DNA of 64,000 nt from Plutella xylostella (lineage: Eukaryota; Arthropoda; Insecta; Lepidoptera; Plutellidae): positions 7,998,001 through 8,062,000 of the forward strand of contig NC_063987.1 in the NCBI RefSeq assembly GCF_932276165.1, given 5' to 3'. Under the pieces are notes generated by a model that was not told the origin of the DNA, did no database searches, and worked only from the letters and a program-made list of their open reading frames with translations. Below are positions 55,637-64,000 of this stretch, piece by piece; positions within the stretch are counted from its first letter, which is position 1, and each line of letters starts with the position of its first letter. The translations under genes and the position numbers were made by a program.

Positions 55637-57330
55637 ATTCAAATTCAAATGATTTATTGCATACTAAGTGTGTACATGGTGTTATATTCTTAATACTAGG
55701 CACTTACAACTTAGTAACCTTTTTCAGGTGTAGCAATTGAGGGCATGCAATTTATATAATTTAAATTATTATAATACAAAAAAAAAAAAAAACGATGTAT
55801 ACAATTATAATGTCTTATAATTATACGAGATTATACACTATTTGCATTATTATTATTATACATTCATAAATTCATCTATTGAATAAAAACATCCCTGGAC
55901 AAGATATGATTTTAGCTCGTTTTTAAATAATTTTTCATGGGTTATTTCTTGAATATGCAAAGGTAATTTACTATATATTTTGATAGACATGTGATAAGGG
56001 CTGTTGGAAAGCATTTTTAATCTATGTAATGGGAGATAAAGTCTTTTTTTGTGACGAGTGTTTATATTGTGGGTTTGTTCGACTCTAGGAAAGATGTGTT
56101 TATGTTTGAAAACAAATGTACATATATCTTCAAGATATAACGAGGGTAATGTTAATATGTTAAATTTTTTAAAATATGGTCTGCAACTTTCTGTATTATC
56201 TATCTGAGCTAATATTCTGATACATTTTTTTTGTAATATAAATATTTCATTAGATTTGACACTATTACCCCAGAGCATTACTCCGTATCTAAGCCAGGAA
56301 TAGGCATATGCATAATAAGCTGATAGAGCCGTTTTTGTATCTGTGGTATATTTTAATTGAAAAAGTGCGTATGTAAATTTATTTAATTTTAATTTTATGT
56401 GTTCAATGTGGGTTTTCCAATTAAGATTTGAGTCTAAATATATTCCAAGCAGATTAAATTTTGTTACTGTTTCTAAATTTATATTTTTATAATTTATATT
56501 AATTTCTAAAGGAATTTTAGTGTACGGTCGAAACTCCATAATTTTTGTTTTAGTGTAATTTATTTGAAGATTATGATCTTCAAGCCAGTTAGTAACATTC
56601 GTAAGCGTCTGTTCTAATGTGGTATTTACCTGGCTTGGGTTATCGATTTTCAGTAATATTGATACATCATCCGCAAACGAGATCGGCAAAGTATTTTCTT
56701 TATTTAAATTTTTTGGGAGATCGTTTATATATGCAAGGAACAGGATGCATCCCAAGACGCTACCTTGCGGGATTGAACAAGTGAGAGTTCTTTCTTTTGA
56801 CTGGATTTTTTTTATTTCAACTGTACTATTATTGTGATGTTCTATTTGAACTATTTGTTTCCTCTCTCTTAAATATGATTGAAACCAATGATATGCTTTC
56901 CCACGGATTCCCATACCATTTAATTTAGATAAAAGTATGGAGTGTGAAACTTTATCATACGCTTTTGACATATCCAGCAGCAACCCTACTGCATATTTCT
57001 TATCATTTATTTGTTGTAGAGCCGATTGAACGTATTTGTAAACTGCTAACGTAGTTGATCGCGATTTCCGAAAGCCATTTTGGCTATCGTCAAGGATGTT
57101 ATATTTTTCAAGATAACTATTTACTCTATTGTACATTGCTCTTTCAAAAACTTTGGAAAAGGTAGGTAAAAGCGCTATGGGTCTGTAATAATTTGGGTTT
57201 GTAGGGTCATCTTTTTTGTGAATGGGGGTAATTAATGCTAATTTTAGTAGGTCCGGGAAAATGTTTTGCTGGAAACTTTGGTTTATTAAGATAGTTATAG
57301 ATAGGTACATAACTGCTTAAATAATTTCAT
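55637..57330 (-). mobile_element. 5'-truncated LINE (Jockey/CR1-like), second copy of a different family
   Basis: Contains an open RT frame (57310-55856). The - strand 3' end appears to be the AATCATTTGAATTTGAAT-type tail near 55637-55660. The endonuclease part is lost. GGCACGG repeat motifs lie on both sides, suggesting insertion into such a repeat. No target duplication found. Confidence 0.6.
55856..57310 (-). CDS. LINE reverse transcriptase fragment (484 codons)
   Basis: RT motifs: PIHKKDDPTNPNYYRPIALL, FSKVFERAMYNRV, LLLDMSKAYDKVSH, SIPQGSVLGCILFLAYINDL, ISFADDVSILL, LLGIYLDSNLNWKTHI. The frame starts inside the RT fingers, so endonuclease and the N-terminal RT are missing. It is open to its stop but cannot be autonomous. 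Its motifs differ from those of the LINE at 52-54 kb. Confidence 0.87.
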   Translation of the reverse strand: MYLSITILINQSFQQNIFPDLLKLALITPIHKKDDPTNPNYYRPIALLPTFSKVFERAMYNRVNSYLEKYNILDDSQNGFRKSRSTTLAVYKYVQSALQQINDKKYAVGLLLDMSKAYDKVSHSILLSKLNGMGIRGKAYHWFQSYLRERKQIVQIEHHNNSTVEIKKIQSKERTLTCSIPQGSVLGCILFLAYINDLPKNLNKENTLPISFADDVSILLKIDNPSQVNTTLEQTLTNVTNWLEDHNLQINYTKTKIMEFRPYTKIPLEININYKNINLETVTKFNLLGIYLDSNLNWKTHIEHIKLKLNKFTYALFQLKYTTDTKTALSAYYAYAYSWLRYGVMLWGNSVKSNEIFILQKKCIRILAQIDNTESCRPYFKKFNILTLPSLYLEDICTFVFKHKHIFPRVEQTHNINTRHKKRLYLPLHRLKMLSNSPYHMSIKIYSKLPLHIQEITHEKLFKNELKSYLVQGCFYSIDEFMNV

Positions 57331-57812
57331 AATCACTGTACCAAGTAAATATAGGCGCACGGTAGTGCCCCTGTCAAAACGAGCAAAAAATTCCCGTCAT
57401 GCAAATTAAATCCGCAAAGGATGGATTACCTACCTACGGACAAAGCACATCAGGCTACCAGTGCTACCACTTATAGTCAAATTTTCTTAATGTACAGTCA
57501 AGTGCAATTAATCCTGACCCCCTGCATTTCAAATAGAAATTAAAACTACGCAAAGCCAATTTGTCGGTGTGAGGTATGTTGCGGTAGTTGGTTGCAATTT
57601 CTAATTTTCTAACTTCGCAAAGCCAAGTCTGTGTATTTTTATGTTGCGATAGTCCTCGCGTCATGGGCAGTGGCGCTGGTATCGCGTCTCGTATCATTCG
57701 TAGACTATTCTTAGGAGAATTCCTATTTCTCCCTCATAATTTCAACGATCAAATTTTTAACACTTACTTATTATATTATTTATTATCAAAAACAAACTTA
57801 AAGGAATTAGGA

Positions 57813-57895
57813 GCTTAGGCGAGGATCGAACCCGCGCTCTCACTGACTGCCAGACTCAAGTCTGGCGTCGTAACCACTGAGCTATGGTGTCTGTT
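57813..57895 (-). repeat. tRNA-like sequence (SINE head or tRNA pseudogene)
   Basis: On the - strand, ATAGCTCAGTGGTTACGA (A box) and GCGGGTTCGATCCTCGC (B box, 5-bp T stem) are present, with a hairpin CCAGACTTGAGTCTGG between them. The acceptor ends do not pair, so it is not a functional tRNA gene. Confidence 0.55.
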
Positions 57896-58085
57896 AATCA
57901 CATGGTCGAATTAGTGAATATGTTACGGTCCATTAGCAGTATTAGCACATAATAAGCGCAGAGGGTATTTTCAAGTTTTGATAACTCTTTGAATATTTTT
58001 TACGACTAATGTTCTATTGTGTTGAGCAAAGTGATTGAGTTAAAAGTGCAATTTGATTCCCCTTTACATTTTTATATTTGATACG

Positions 58086-59790
58086 ATGGTTCACCTTAAT
58101 AGTTTTTTGAGAACTAAAATTGTAGTTCTGTGGGAACAGAATAAGAGTTATAAAGAAATTAAGGTATTGCCGTGAGTATTTATTTTATCCTCAACATTTT
58201 TTTGAGAATTATAAAGTATCTTATTATTATCATCATCATCGGATTACCCCTAGGTATAATTGATTGACGATTGATATGTTATATTTTTATTATAGCGAAA
58301 TACAGTCCGTTTATGGATTAGACGGTATCAGGAAACGGGTGAGGTGAAATTTATTCGCCAAGGGCGACCTCCTGGAGTCTATACTGATGAGTCACAGCGC
58401 ACAGTGTTTTATGAACCCAATTTTTGTGTCATCTCGGTTTTTTTGCAAAATCTTATAGTTTTCGTCATTTTAAACACTTAAGTAAAACTCCGAAGTTTCT
58501 ATCACTTCTAGTTTATTTTTAAAAAAAATCCTAAAGTTTCACTTTATCCGGGTTCCGAAAATCACAAAAAATATTATTAAAATATAACTATGCGATACAA
58601 TTAAATTTCAATAGCATGCATGGAATACACATATTAAGACATACATTATAGCAAAATTTCATACATCAAATCTAAATAGTTACTGAAATATTCGTATTTT
58701 TCACTCTTATCATTTTTGGGTTTTAAAACCCGAATAACCGCGTATTAGATCGAGTTTTTCAGTACATAGGTAGTCCCGGTATGCCTCTATCATCATTATT
58801 AATACCAGCATCTACGAGTAATACCGCGTCACCGTGATATTGTAAGGGTTCATACTGAATCTCCGTTCGCAACGACTAGATCGACTGCGCAAGAGCATGG
58901 CGTTTCCCTACATACAGTTCGAAGGCACCTTCATGCTGCAGGAATTCATAATTATAAGCCAGCAAAAAAGATACCTCTTACTGATGAGCATCGGCAAAAT
59001 AGAGTAAGATTTGCCAGAGAATATCTCAATTTTGACTGGGGAAATGAAATTGTCATATTTACTGATGAAAAAACTTTTAAATCAGACAGAGATGGTCGTA
59101 AATTTTTATGGAGGAAACCTAACGAACGATATGAACCAAAAAATCTTTTGCCTAATAGGGCGAGTGGCAGAATAACATTGGGTTCGTATTTTAGTTATAG
59201 TAATGCCTATTATATAATTTTTCTTTAAGTAGTTTACAATATTAGGTAGTTAGGTAACATCTATAGAAAAATATACATAGTTCTATTATATCATATTTAT
59301 GTTATAATGTATTGATATTAATAATATTGTTTTTTTAAGGTTACTGGGGATGGATGTCATCTATGGGCCCAGGAGAACTGGTTGAAATCGGTGGACGCAT
59401 GACAAGCCAAAGATACTTGGAAATATTAAAATATGATATGCTGCCTTCAGTTCGCGTTGCTAATCCTGAAGGCCAGATTTATCTTATTTAAGATAATAGC
59501 TCAGTGCACTGCGCTCGCATTGTGAAGGAATGGCTGCTACTCAAAATGACATTACAGTTATAAATTGGCCAAGTAAAAGTCCTGATTTGAATCCTATTGA
59601 AAACTTGTGGGGTCAAATGGTTTTAAATTGGGACACAAGTGAAGTTAAGACTAAGCAGAATCTACAGGACGAAGTCTTATCCAGCTGGGAATTAATGCGC
59701 AATAGTGATGGGTGCTGGAATATGGTCATGCACATGAAAAACCGCTTAGAACAAATTATAGCCAATGACGGCTACCCATTAAAATATTAG
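58086..59790 (+). pseudogene. Tc1-like DDE transposase, broken
   Basis: Exon 1 (58086-58163) gives MVHLNSFLRTKIVVLWEQN. A second from 58296 has LWIRRYQETGEV and QGRPPG, the paired-type DNA-binding domain. From about 58855: GVSLHTVRRHLHAAGIHNYK. Catalytic motifs follow: IFTDEKTFKSD (D1), then after an intron GYWGWMSSMGPG, DNSSVH (D2) and LNPIENLWG (E). A TAA at 59490-59492 directly before D2 and a frameshift near 59530 break it. The D2-E spacing is about 34-36 residues, the normal Tc1 range. Confidence 0.85.
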
Positions 59791-60215
59791 GTATTTATTT
59801 CATTGTAGAAAACATAAAGAGATGTAAATTGTGAGAAATTTAGTTACTTACCACTTTTGCACAACCTGTAGGTATTTCTCACAATTATTGACATCTCTTT
59901 GTGTTTATTATGTTGGTTCTCTTTATTTAAGTATAATAATGTAATTGTAGTAAACAACATAAGATGTTAATTGTGAAATTTAGTAACATGTTGGTTCTTA
60001 TTGTTGTTATTCTACAAATTTCTAAATTAATTCACTTTTGTTTCATAATTCTGTATGCTTAAAGACTGATAGGTAATACTTTGTTTACCTAGTTAAATAA
60101 AGTTTTTTTAATTTATGTTTTTTTTATTTTTGGCCATAAAATATTATGACGATGATAGTATAATTATAATCTACACAGTATTTATAATACTTCACAAAAA
60201 ACATTAAAATGTTTA

Positions 60216-60300
60216 AAAGAAGTCCCCGAGATTCGAACCCTCAACCTCCATAATGAAAACCGAATAGTTTAACGATTAGACCACATTGACAACTATGTCG
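60216..60300 (-). repeat. tRNA-Glu-like pseudogene or SINE head
   Basis: The - strand reads GTGGTCTAATCGTTAAAC, CGGTTTTCATTATGG (anticodon-arm-like, TTC) and GAGGGTTCGAATCTCGG. Order and spacing resemble tRNA-Glu(TTC). The stems are imperfect and the acceptor ends unpaired. Confidence 0.5.
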
Positions 60301-60606
60301 TTGAGTGAAAAATGCCATCATTTCGTATCACACGGGGCTGGCTTGCAATAGTTAAAAGTGAACAACACATGTGTCATATTCGGGCATGAATTTTATGACG
60401 CTAGTTCCAATATTTGTTCTAAGATGGCGCTTAAATTAATAAAGGTCGATATTTATCAAATTAGCGCCATCTTTTAACACACACGCACAAGTCTTAGTAG
60501 CGAAACAAGGTTTATGTGGTTCAAGGTTCTTTCACAAAGGTGGCGCCTAAGTAGGAGGGTAGTAGTTATAGCTATATAGGGGATCAGGATTAATTGCACT
60601 TGACTG

Positions 60607-60867
60607 TACAATGAACTTTGTGTATTGGAAACTAAGGTTGAAATTGAATTAGGGAAATTTGATGCAGTACGAAGTATCAAAGTTACGTTTATTCATTAGG
60701 TACATTACGTAGCCAAAAATAAAGATTCTTGATTCTTACCTCAAGTTTGCGATTTATGTAGGTAGGTACCTACCAAACTGAGTTAACGCACCTACGTACT
60801 ACGTACCTAGAAGGTACTTACCGAAAAGAAAAAAAGTAGAACTGTCTACAAAATACAAAAATAAATG
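60607..60867. other. Interval without recognisable feature
   Basis: AT-rich. Repeated TAGGTACCTAC-like motifs near 60760-60820 only. Confidence 0.35.
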
Positions 60868-61003
60868 AGATCCCATCAAAAACAATAGGTACTTGTCAAA
60901 AAAACCAAGTCTCGTAACTCAGTTGTTCTACGGTAAAAAGTTGTGAGAACAACTGAGTTACGAGACTTGGTTTTTTTGACAAGTATTGTTTTTTATGGGA
61001 TGT
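60868..61003. repeat. Hairpin element, perfect 39-bp stem
   Basis: 60891-60929 is the exact reverse complement of 60946-60984, with a 16-nt centre. The pairing extends outward imperfectly (ATCCCATCAAAAACAAT against ATCCCATAAAAAACAAT). Probably a very short MITE. If transcribed it would form a long hairpin RNA. Confidence 0.85.
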
Positions 61004-61199
61004 TTTTTTCCCTGAACTGAAAAAGTCAGACATTTATTAATAATGTAAAAAGTTTTAATGATATTCTAATTATAATAGGAATTAGATTTTACTTTACAAT
61101 TGGTTAAGCTCAGGAGCCTTTCTTTTTCTTAAAATATCAGTCCTGTTTTGGTTATCTGTTTGGGTTGGTGTTTCATATATTTCAAGTGAAAATCTGCCC

Positions 61200-61650
61200 A
61201 CGCCAAACTGGTGGATTGCACTTAATGAAACGTGCCGAATTATGAAATGTGTTGATCCACTGAACACTGGCCAAGCGCAAGCGAGGTGTGCTCTCTGGCG
61301 TCAAAAAGTGTCCCTTCCAACCCCATTTGTGCAGCTGTCAGAGAACCTCCCACCTGGACATAAATTGCCTTGGGAGACCTGGAAGTCTTTAAACCGACTT
61401 CGAACACAGGTCGGTCGTAGTAAGGACAATATGGCTAGGTGGGGATTCACGGATGCACAAAATCTGAACTGCTTGGTGAAGCGCCACAAACTATGGTGCA
61501 CCTTACTTCATGCCCCGCGTGTCCCTACACCTGTACGTGGGAAGAGCTCATGACCGCTACCAGCGGTGCAGTATCAGTGGCCTAGTTCTGGGCATGTATA
61601 TTGTATTATTTAGCGACTTTGTTGGTTTGTCGTCGACACGATAAGAAGAA
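61200..61650 (+). repeat. LINE 3' terminal fragment
   Basis: The frame 61242-61553 contains LPWETWKSLNRLRTQVGRSK and NMARWGFTDAQNLNC, which resemble the C-terminal Cys/His region of insect LINE ORF2 proteins (LNRIRTGHGRC...WG...C). An AAG microsatellite near 61640 marks the 3' end. Strongly 5'-truncated. Confidence 0.6.
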
Positions 61651-61746
61651 GAAGAGTGAAAATATTAAATAAATATTAACATTACTGACTGTGTCAGTAG
61701 CTAATAGCTCTACTTATAAATATTATTTTAATTTAATTTACCATCT

Positions 61747-61938
61747 TTAAAACCGAGATGGCTTTTTAGTTGGGGACGAATTTCCCCTAACGACAGAAGC
61801 GAAAATCTTTTGTTTAGCTTTACCGATTTCAATGGAAATTGGATCCGTGCCCCCTGCGCCTCCGGCGCCGGGAGAGAAGTCTAAAGAAACGAAGCGTTCA
61901 GGAAACTCTCTCTGCCAGGGTCTTATCACTTCATTCAA
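61747..61938 (-). other. Unrecognised short frame
   Basis: On the - strand the frame, open for 10-15 codons beyond its first ATG, contains RPWQREFPERFVSLDFSPGA and a basic end. Composition looks protein-like and more G+C-rich than its surroundings, but I cannot name a family. It could be an exon or a retroposed fragment. Confidence 0.25.
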
Positions 61939-62958
61939 CGCGTTTTGTATGAAGAAATATTCAATGAAATTTGTTTATTTCTGTATCACCAGATGGCGGT
62001 AATTGAATTTTTTACAGTGGAGCTTATATTTTTTTTATTATAGCAACACTGTAAATTATGTGTCAAGACAATGTTCCATTCCATGCACAAACATTTTGAA
62101 TGAACTTTTAGTAAAATAGAAACCATGACAAATTTTGTATAAACGAAATATAACCAGTAATTTTGGGTATGATTTTTTTTCACAATTAATCATATTTGTA
62201 AGCTAATTGTTCAATTTGTAATTTTCAATGATTCAGTATATAAGCAAATAATATAAGCTCGCAATATGCAGTAACTGCTGTATAGGAACGTATTTAACCT
62301 ATCTCTGTCGTTAATTTAAAATGGTCGATTCATTCCCGTTTTCTTGTTATAAGTGACCTGAATGTGCTCCACTACTGCTCCAGATATTACTAAAGACCCT
62401 TGCTATTCTTCGGACTCCGATCTCTGCTTGCTGTTTGACCGTGCATCTGTTATTGGAGCCTGTTTCCTCTGCTATATTCGACGACCCTAGCTATCACCCG
62501 GACTCCGATTTATTCTCCTTTCTGTGTTCGACTTTGCTGCTGATTTGGAACCAGTTCCTTGCTGCTTGGGAGAAGGCTTCAGCCTATAAATGCTGTGTAC
62601 CATGTTGTAACGTGACCCGTAAGTATTATTTTTATTTTAACTGTAAGCCATTGTAGCATCTTGGAGAAATATAATTGCGATGAAATGTATCGTACAAATC
62701 CAACTTAAAGAAAATTTCTTGCGTAGATGTAGGTTGTGTATTGCTATGGGAGGTCGCCATTTTGAAAATTTATCGTGAGTAAATGTGTAAAATAATTATT
62801 TGAGTTTATTTACTTATTATTAATAATGCAATTATCTCATAAATCTTACTACTCAGACTAAAACATTTTTATAAGAATTTACATTCAAAAATGTAACTTA
62901 AATAAAAATAGTAGTAAATAAATTAATTTTCCCTTTAATTTGATACATTTTCTAACTT
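61939..62958. other. Interval without firm features
   Basis: A C/T-rich stretch at 62340-62600 contains two similar pieces (CTATTCTTCGGACTCCGAT and CTATCACCCGGACTCCGAT). No gene recognised. Confidence 0.35.
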
Positions 62959-63586
62959 AATTAGTCCTTAATTATGACCTAACAGGAATATTTCAACTTT
63001 CTGAACCAATTTACTAATTAGGTAATTTCCACCCAGGTACCTCTGAAGGCTTTTTTCTGCAAATAATACCCCATTAAGCAATAGTTTATTTTTATTTTTA
63101 TGCAATTTTGGAACCTTGCGGAGTTTTTTAAAATTAATAAGGGACCATGAGAATATCTTTTTCAATTTTTAATTTCAAGTTGAAAATTCAGAGCAGTCAG
63201 CAGCAGAGGTCAATTTTCGTAGAACTCAGTGGATTAATTATGTTTTATTATTTTTTTGGATAACTTTTTAAGGTATTTTTTATTTTTGTGTCATCCTCTT
63301 AAGTTCTTTATCTTTAGTTTTTTATCGAAAGTTGGAATTTTACGATAGAGCTAGACTGCTCTGAATTTTCAACTTGAAATTAAAAATTGAAAAAGATATT
63401 CTCATGGTCCCTTATTAATTTTAAAAACTCCGAAAGGTTCCAAAATTACATAAAAATAAACTATTGCTTAATGGGGTATTATTTGCAGAAAAAAGCCTTC
63501 CAAGGTACTTGGGTGGAAATTACCTAATACATAAATTGTTTCAGAATGTTGAAATATTCCTGTTATGTCATTACTAAGGACTAATT
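62959..63586. mobile_element. Foldback element with ~235-bp inverted arms
   Basis: 62959-63198 and 63354-63586 are reverse complements with a few mismatches and short indels (for example GAACCTTGCGGAG against GAACCTTTCGGAG). Ends read AATTAGTCCTTA. The centre of about 155 bp is non-coding. Its right end coincides with the start of the copia LTR. Confidence 0.88.
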
Positions 63587-63766
63587 GTTGAAAAGAGTTT
63601 GTAAACTCAACCAATGGTTTAGTTCTATTGTCTATAGTAGATTATTATGTCAATAGAAAAGTCACTTAGTACTTCCACCAATACCTTCCTGTGTCGTGTG
63701 AAAACTATTCTTCAATATATCTTTACAATCCTTTTAATCCACTGGTTTTACTTATAAAACCCAACA
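63586..63766 (+). repeat. 5' LTR of a Ty1/copia retrotransposon
   Basis: It begins TGTTG and ends CAACA, the inverted LTR termini usual for copia, and is followed at once by a primer-binding site. Length 181 bp. The other LTR lies outside the window, so the left border depends on the terminal motif alone. Confidence 0.65.
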
Positions 63767-63781
63767 GGTTATGGGCCCAGG
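63767..63781 (+). promoter_or_regulatory. Copia primer-binding site
   Basis: GGTTATGGGCCCAGG directly after the LTR. Insect copia elements prime from an internal cut in initiator tRNA-Met and carry GGTTATGGGCCCAG-like sites; recognised from general knowledge. Confidence 0.65.
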
Positions 63782-63903
63782 ACCAATTGGTAGTAAGATT
63801 TTTGAAATATCACACGAAGTATCACAGATTGAAAATTTGTCCGGGAGCCGAAGCCGGCCGGCGCAGTTGTTATTGTGAAAACGAAATTGTTAAAAACTAA
63901 ACA

Positions 63904-64000
63904 ATGTCGAGTTCGAATTTAGCCTTTATAGAGCAGTTGCATGGCAATATAAAACTGGCCAGCGGGACTGTGAAGGCAAAGTTGCTGCAGGAAGACCACA
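63904..64000 (+). CDS. Copia gag, N-terminal start, cut by the window edge
   Basis: ATG at 63904 opens MSSSNLAFIEQLHG and stays open to the last base (32 codons). Position after LTR and primer site, and the F-I-x-x-L-x-G pattern followed by VKAKLLQED, fit the start of copia gag. The usual tryptophan after the G is not seen, so the sequence may be damaged. Confidence 0.5.
   Translation, partial: MSSSNLAFIEQLHGNIKLASGTVKAKLLQEDH

Larger units (their letters stand above)
57495..60606 (+). mobile_element. Tc1-like transposon with decayed transposase
   Basis: Inverted ends of about 27 bp, starting CAGTCAAGTGCAATTAATCC and differing at one position, are flanked by TA (57493-57494 and 60607-60608). 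A broken transposase gene with introns lies inside. tRNA-like sequences on the - strand lie about 320 bp from the left end and 306 bp from the right end. Confidence 0.88.

Noticed and set aside
57813..57895. Functional tRNA gene on the - strand
   Set aside because: A and B boxes are present, but the acceptor ends and D stem do not pair, so only a tRNA-like relic is called.
1..64000. CRISPR arrays, bacterial operons or ribosomal RNA genes
   Set aside because: No regularly spaced short repeats, no dense gene strings and no conserved rRNA sequence seen; introns, SINEs and LINEs mark it as animal DNA.

Overview
This window is AT-rich animal DNA, most likely from a moth or butterfly. That is inferred from tRNA-derived SINE families, PIF/Harbinger, P-like and Tc1/mariner elements and LINE 3' ends of the kinds I know from Lepidoptera. 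I found no convincing host gene. Almost every coding stretch belongs to a transposable element, and many elements are nested in one another.

Layout. 24-1719 is a Harbinger-type element with TTA target sites and a SINE inside. It directly abuts a larger Harbinger-type element (1723-12485). That one carries a transposase on the + strand and a convergent Myb/SANT partner gene on the - strand, and near its left end it was hit by an apparently intact Tc1/mariner-superfamily element (1837-4992). 12.5-16.2 kb holds MITEs and fragments. 16.3-18.9 kb is a decayed THAP/P-like transposase. 19.5-21.76 kb is a broken Ty3/gypsy pol.

21761-26569 is an almost identical, indel-free copy of 5854-10662, an internal slice of the Harbinger element. 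Its continuation lies 15.3 kb away at 41860-42076. Between them sits an insertion (26570-41851) flanked by the 8-bp duplication GTATGAAT, and the copy at 10655-10662 is the corresponding empty site. The insertion carries an 11-exon THAP/P-like transposase gene (33015-40549, with one in-frame amber codon) and a nested full-length I-clade-like LINE (26684-32194) with both ORFs open. A partial inverted third copy of the Harbinger slice follows (42101-43939), then an unrecognised coding fragment and a 147-bp-arm near-perfect palindrome.

45576-51255 is a very young Ty3/gypsy element: its two 123-bp LTRs look identical and it has 5-bp target duplications. Its 3' LTR is interrupted by a 1129-bp hAT-like element. 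Beyond it are two 5'-truncated LINEs (52.1-54.5 and 55.6-57.3 kb), large inverted-repeat elements (54501-54983 and 62959-63586), a decayed Tc1-like element (57495-60606), and, at the right edge, the 5' LTR, primer-binding site and gag start of a Ty1/copia element.

The elements do not form one pathway. The window is best read as a layered record of insertions in which several transposase and retrotransposon families (P-like, long-spacer Tc1/mariner, I-like LINE, gypsy, hAT) look recently mobile.
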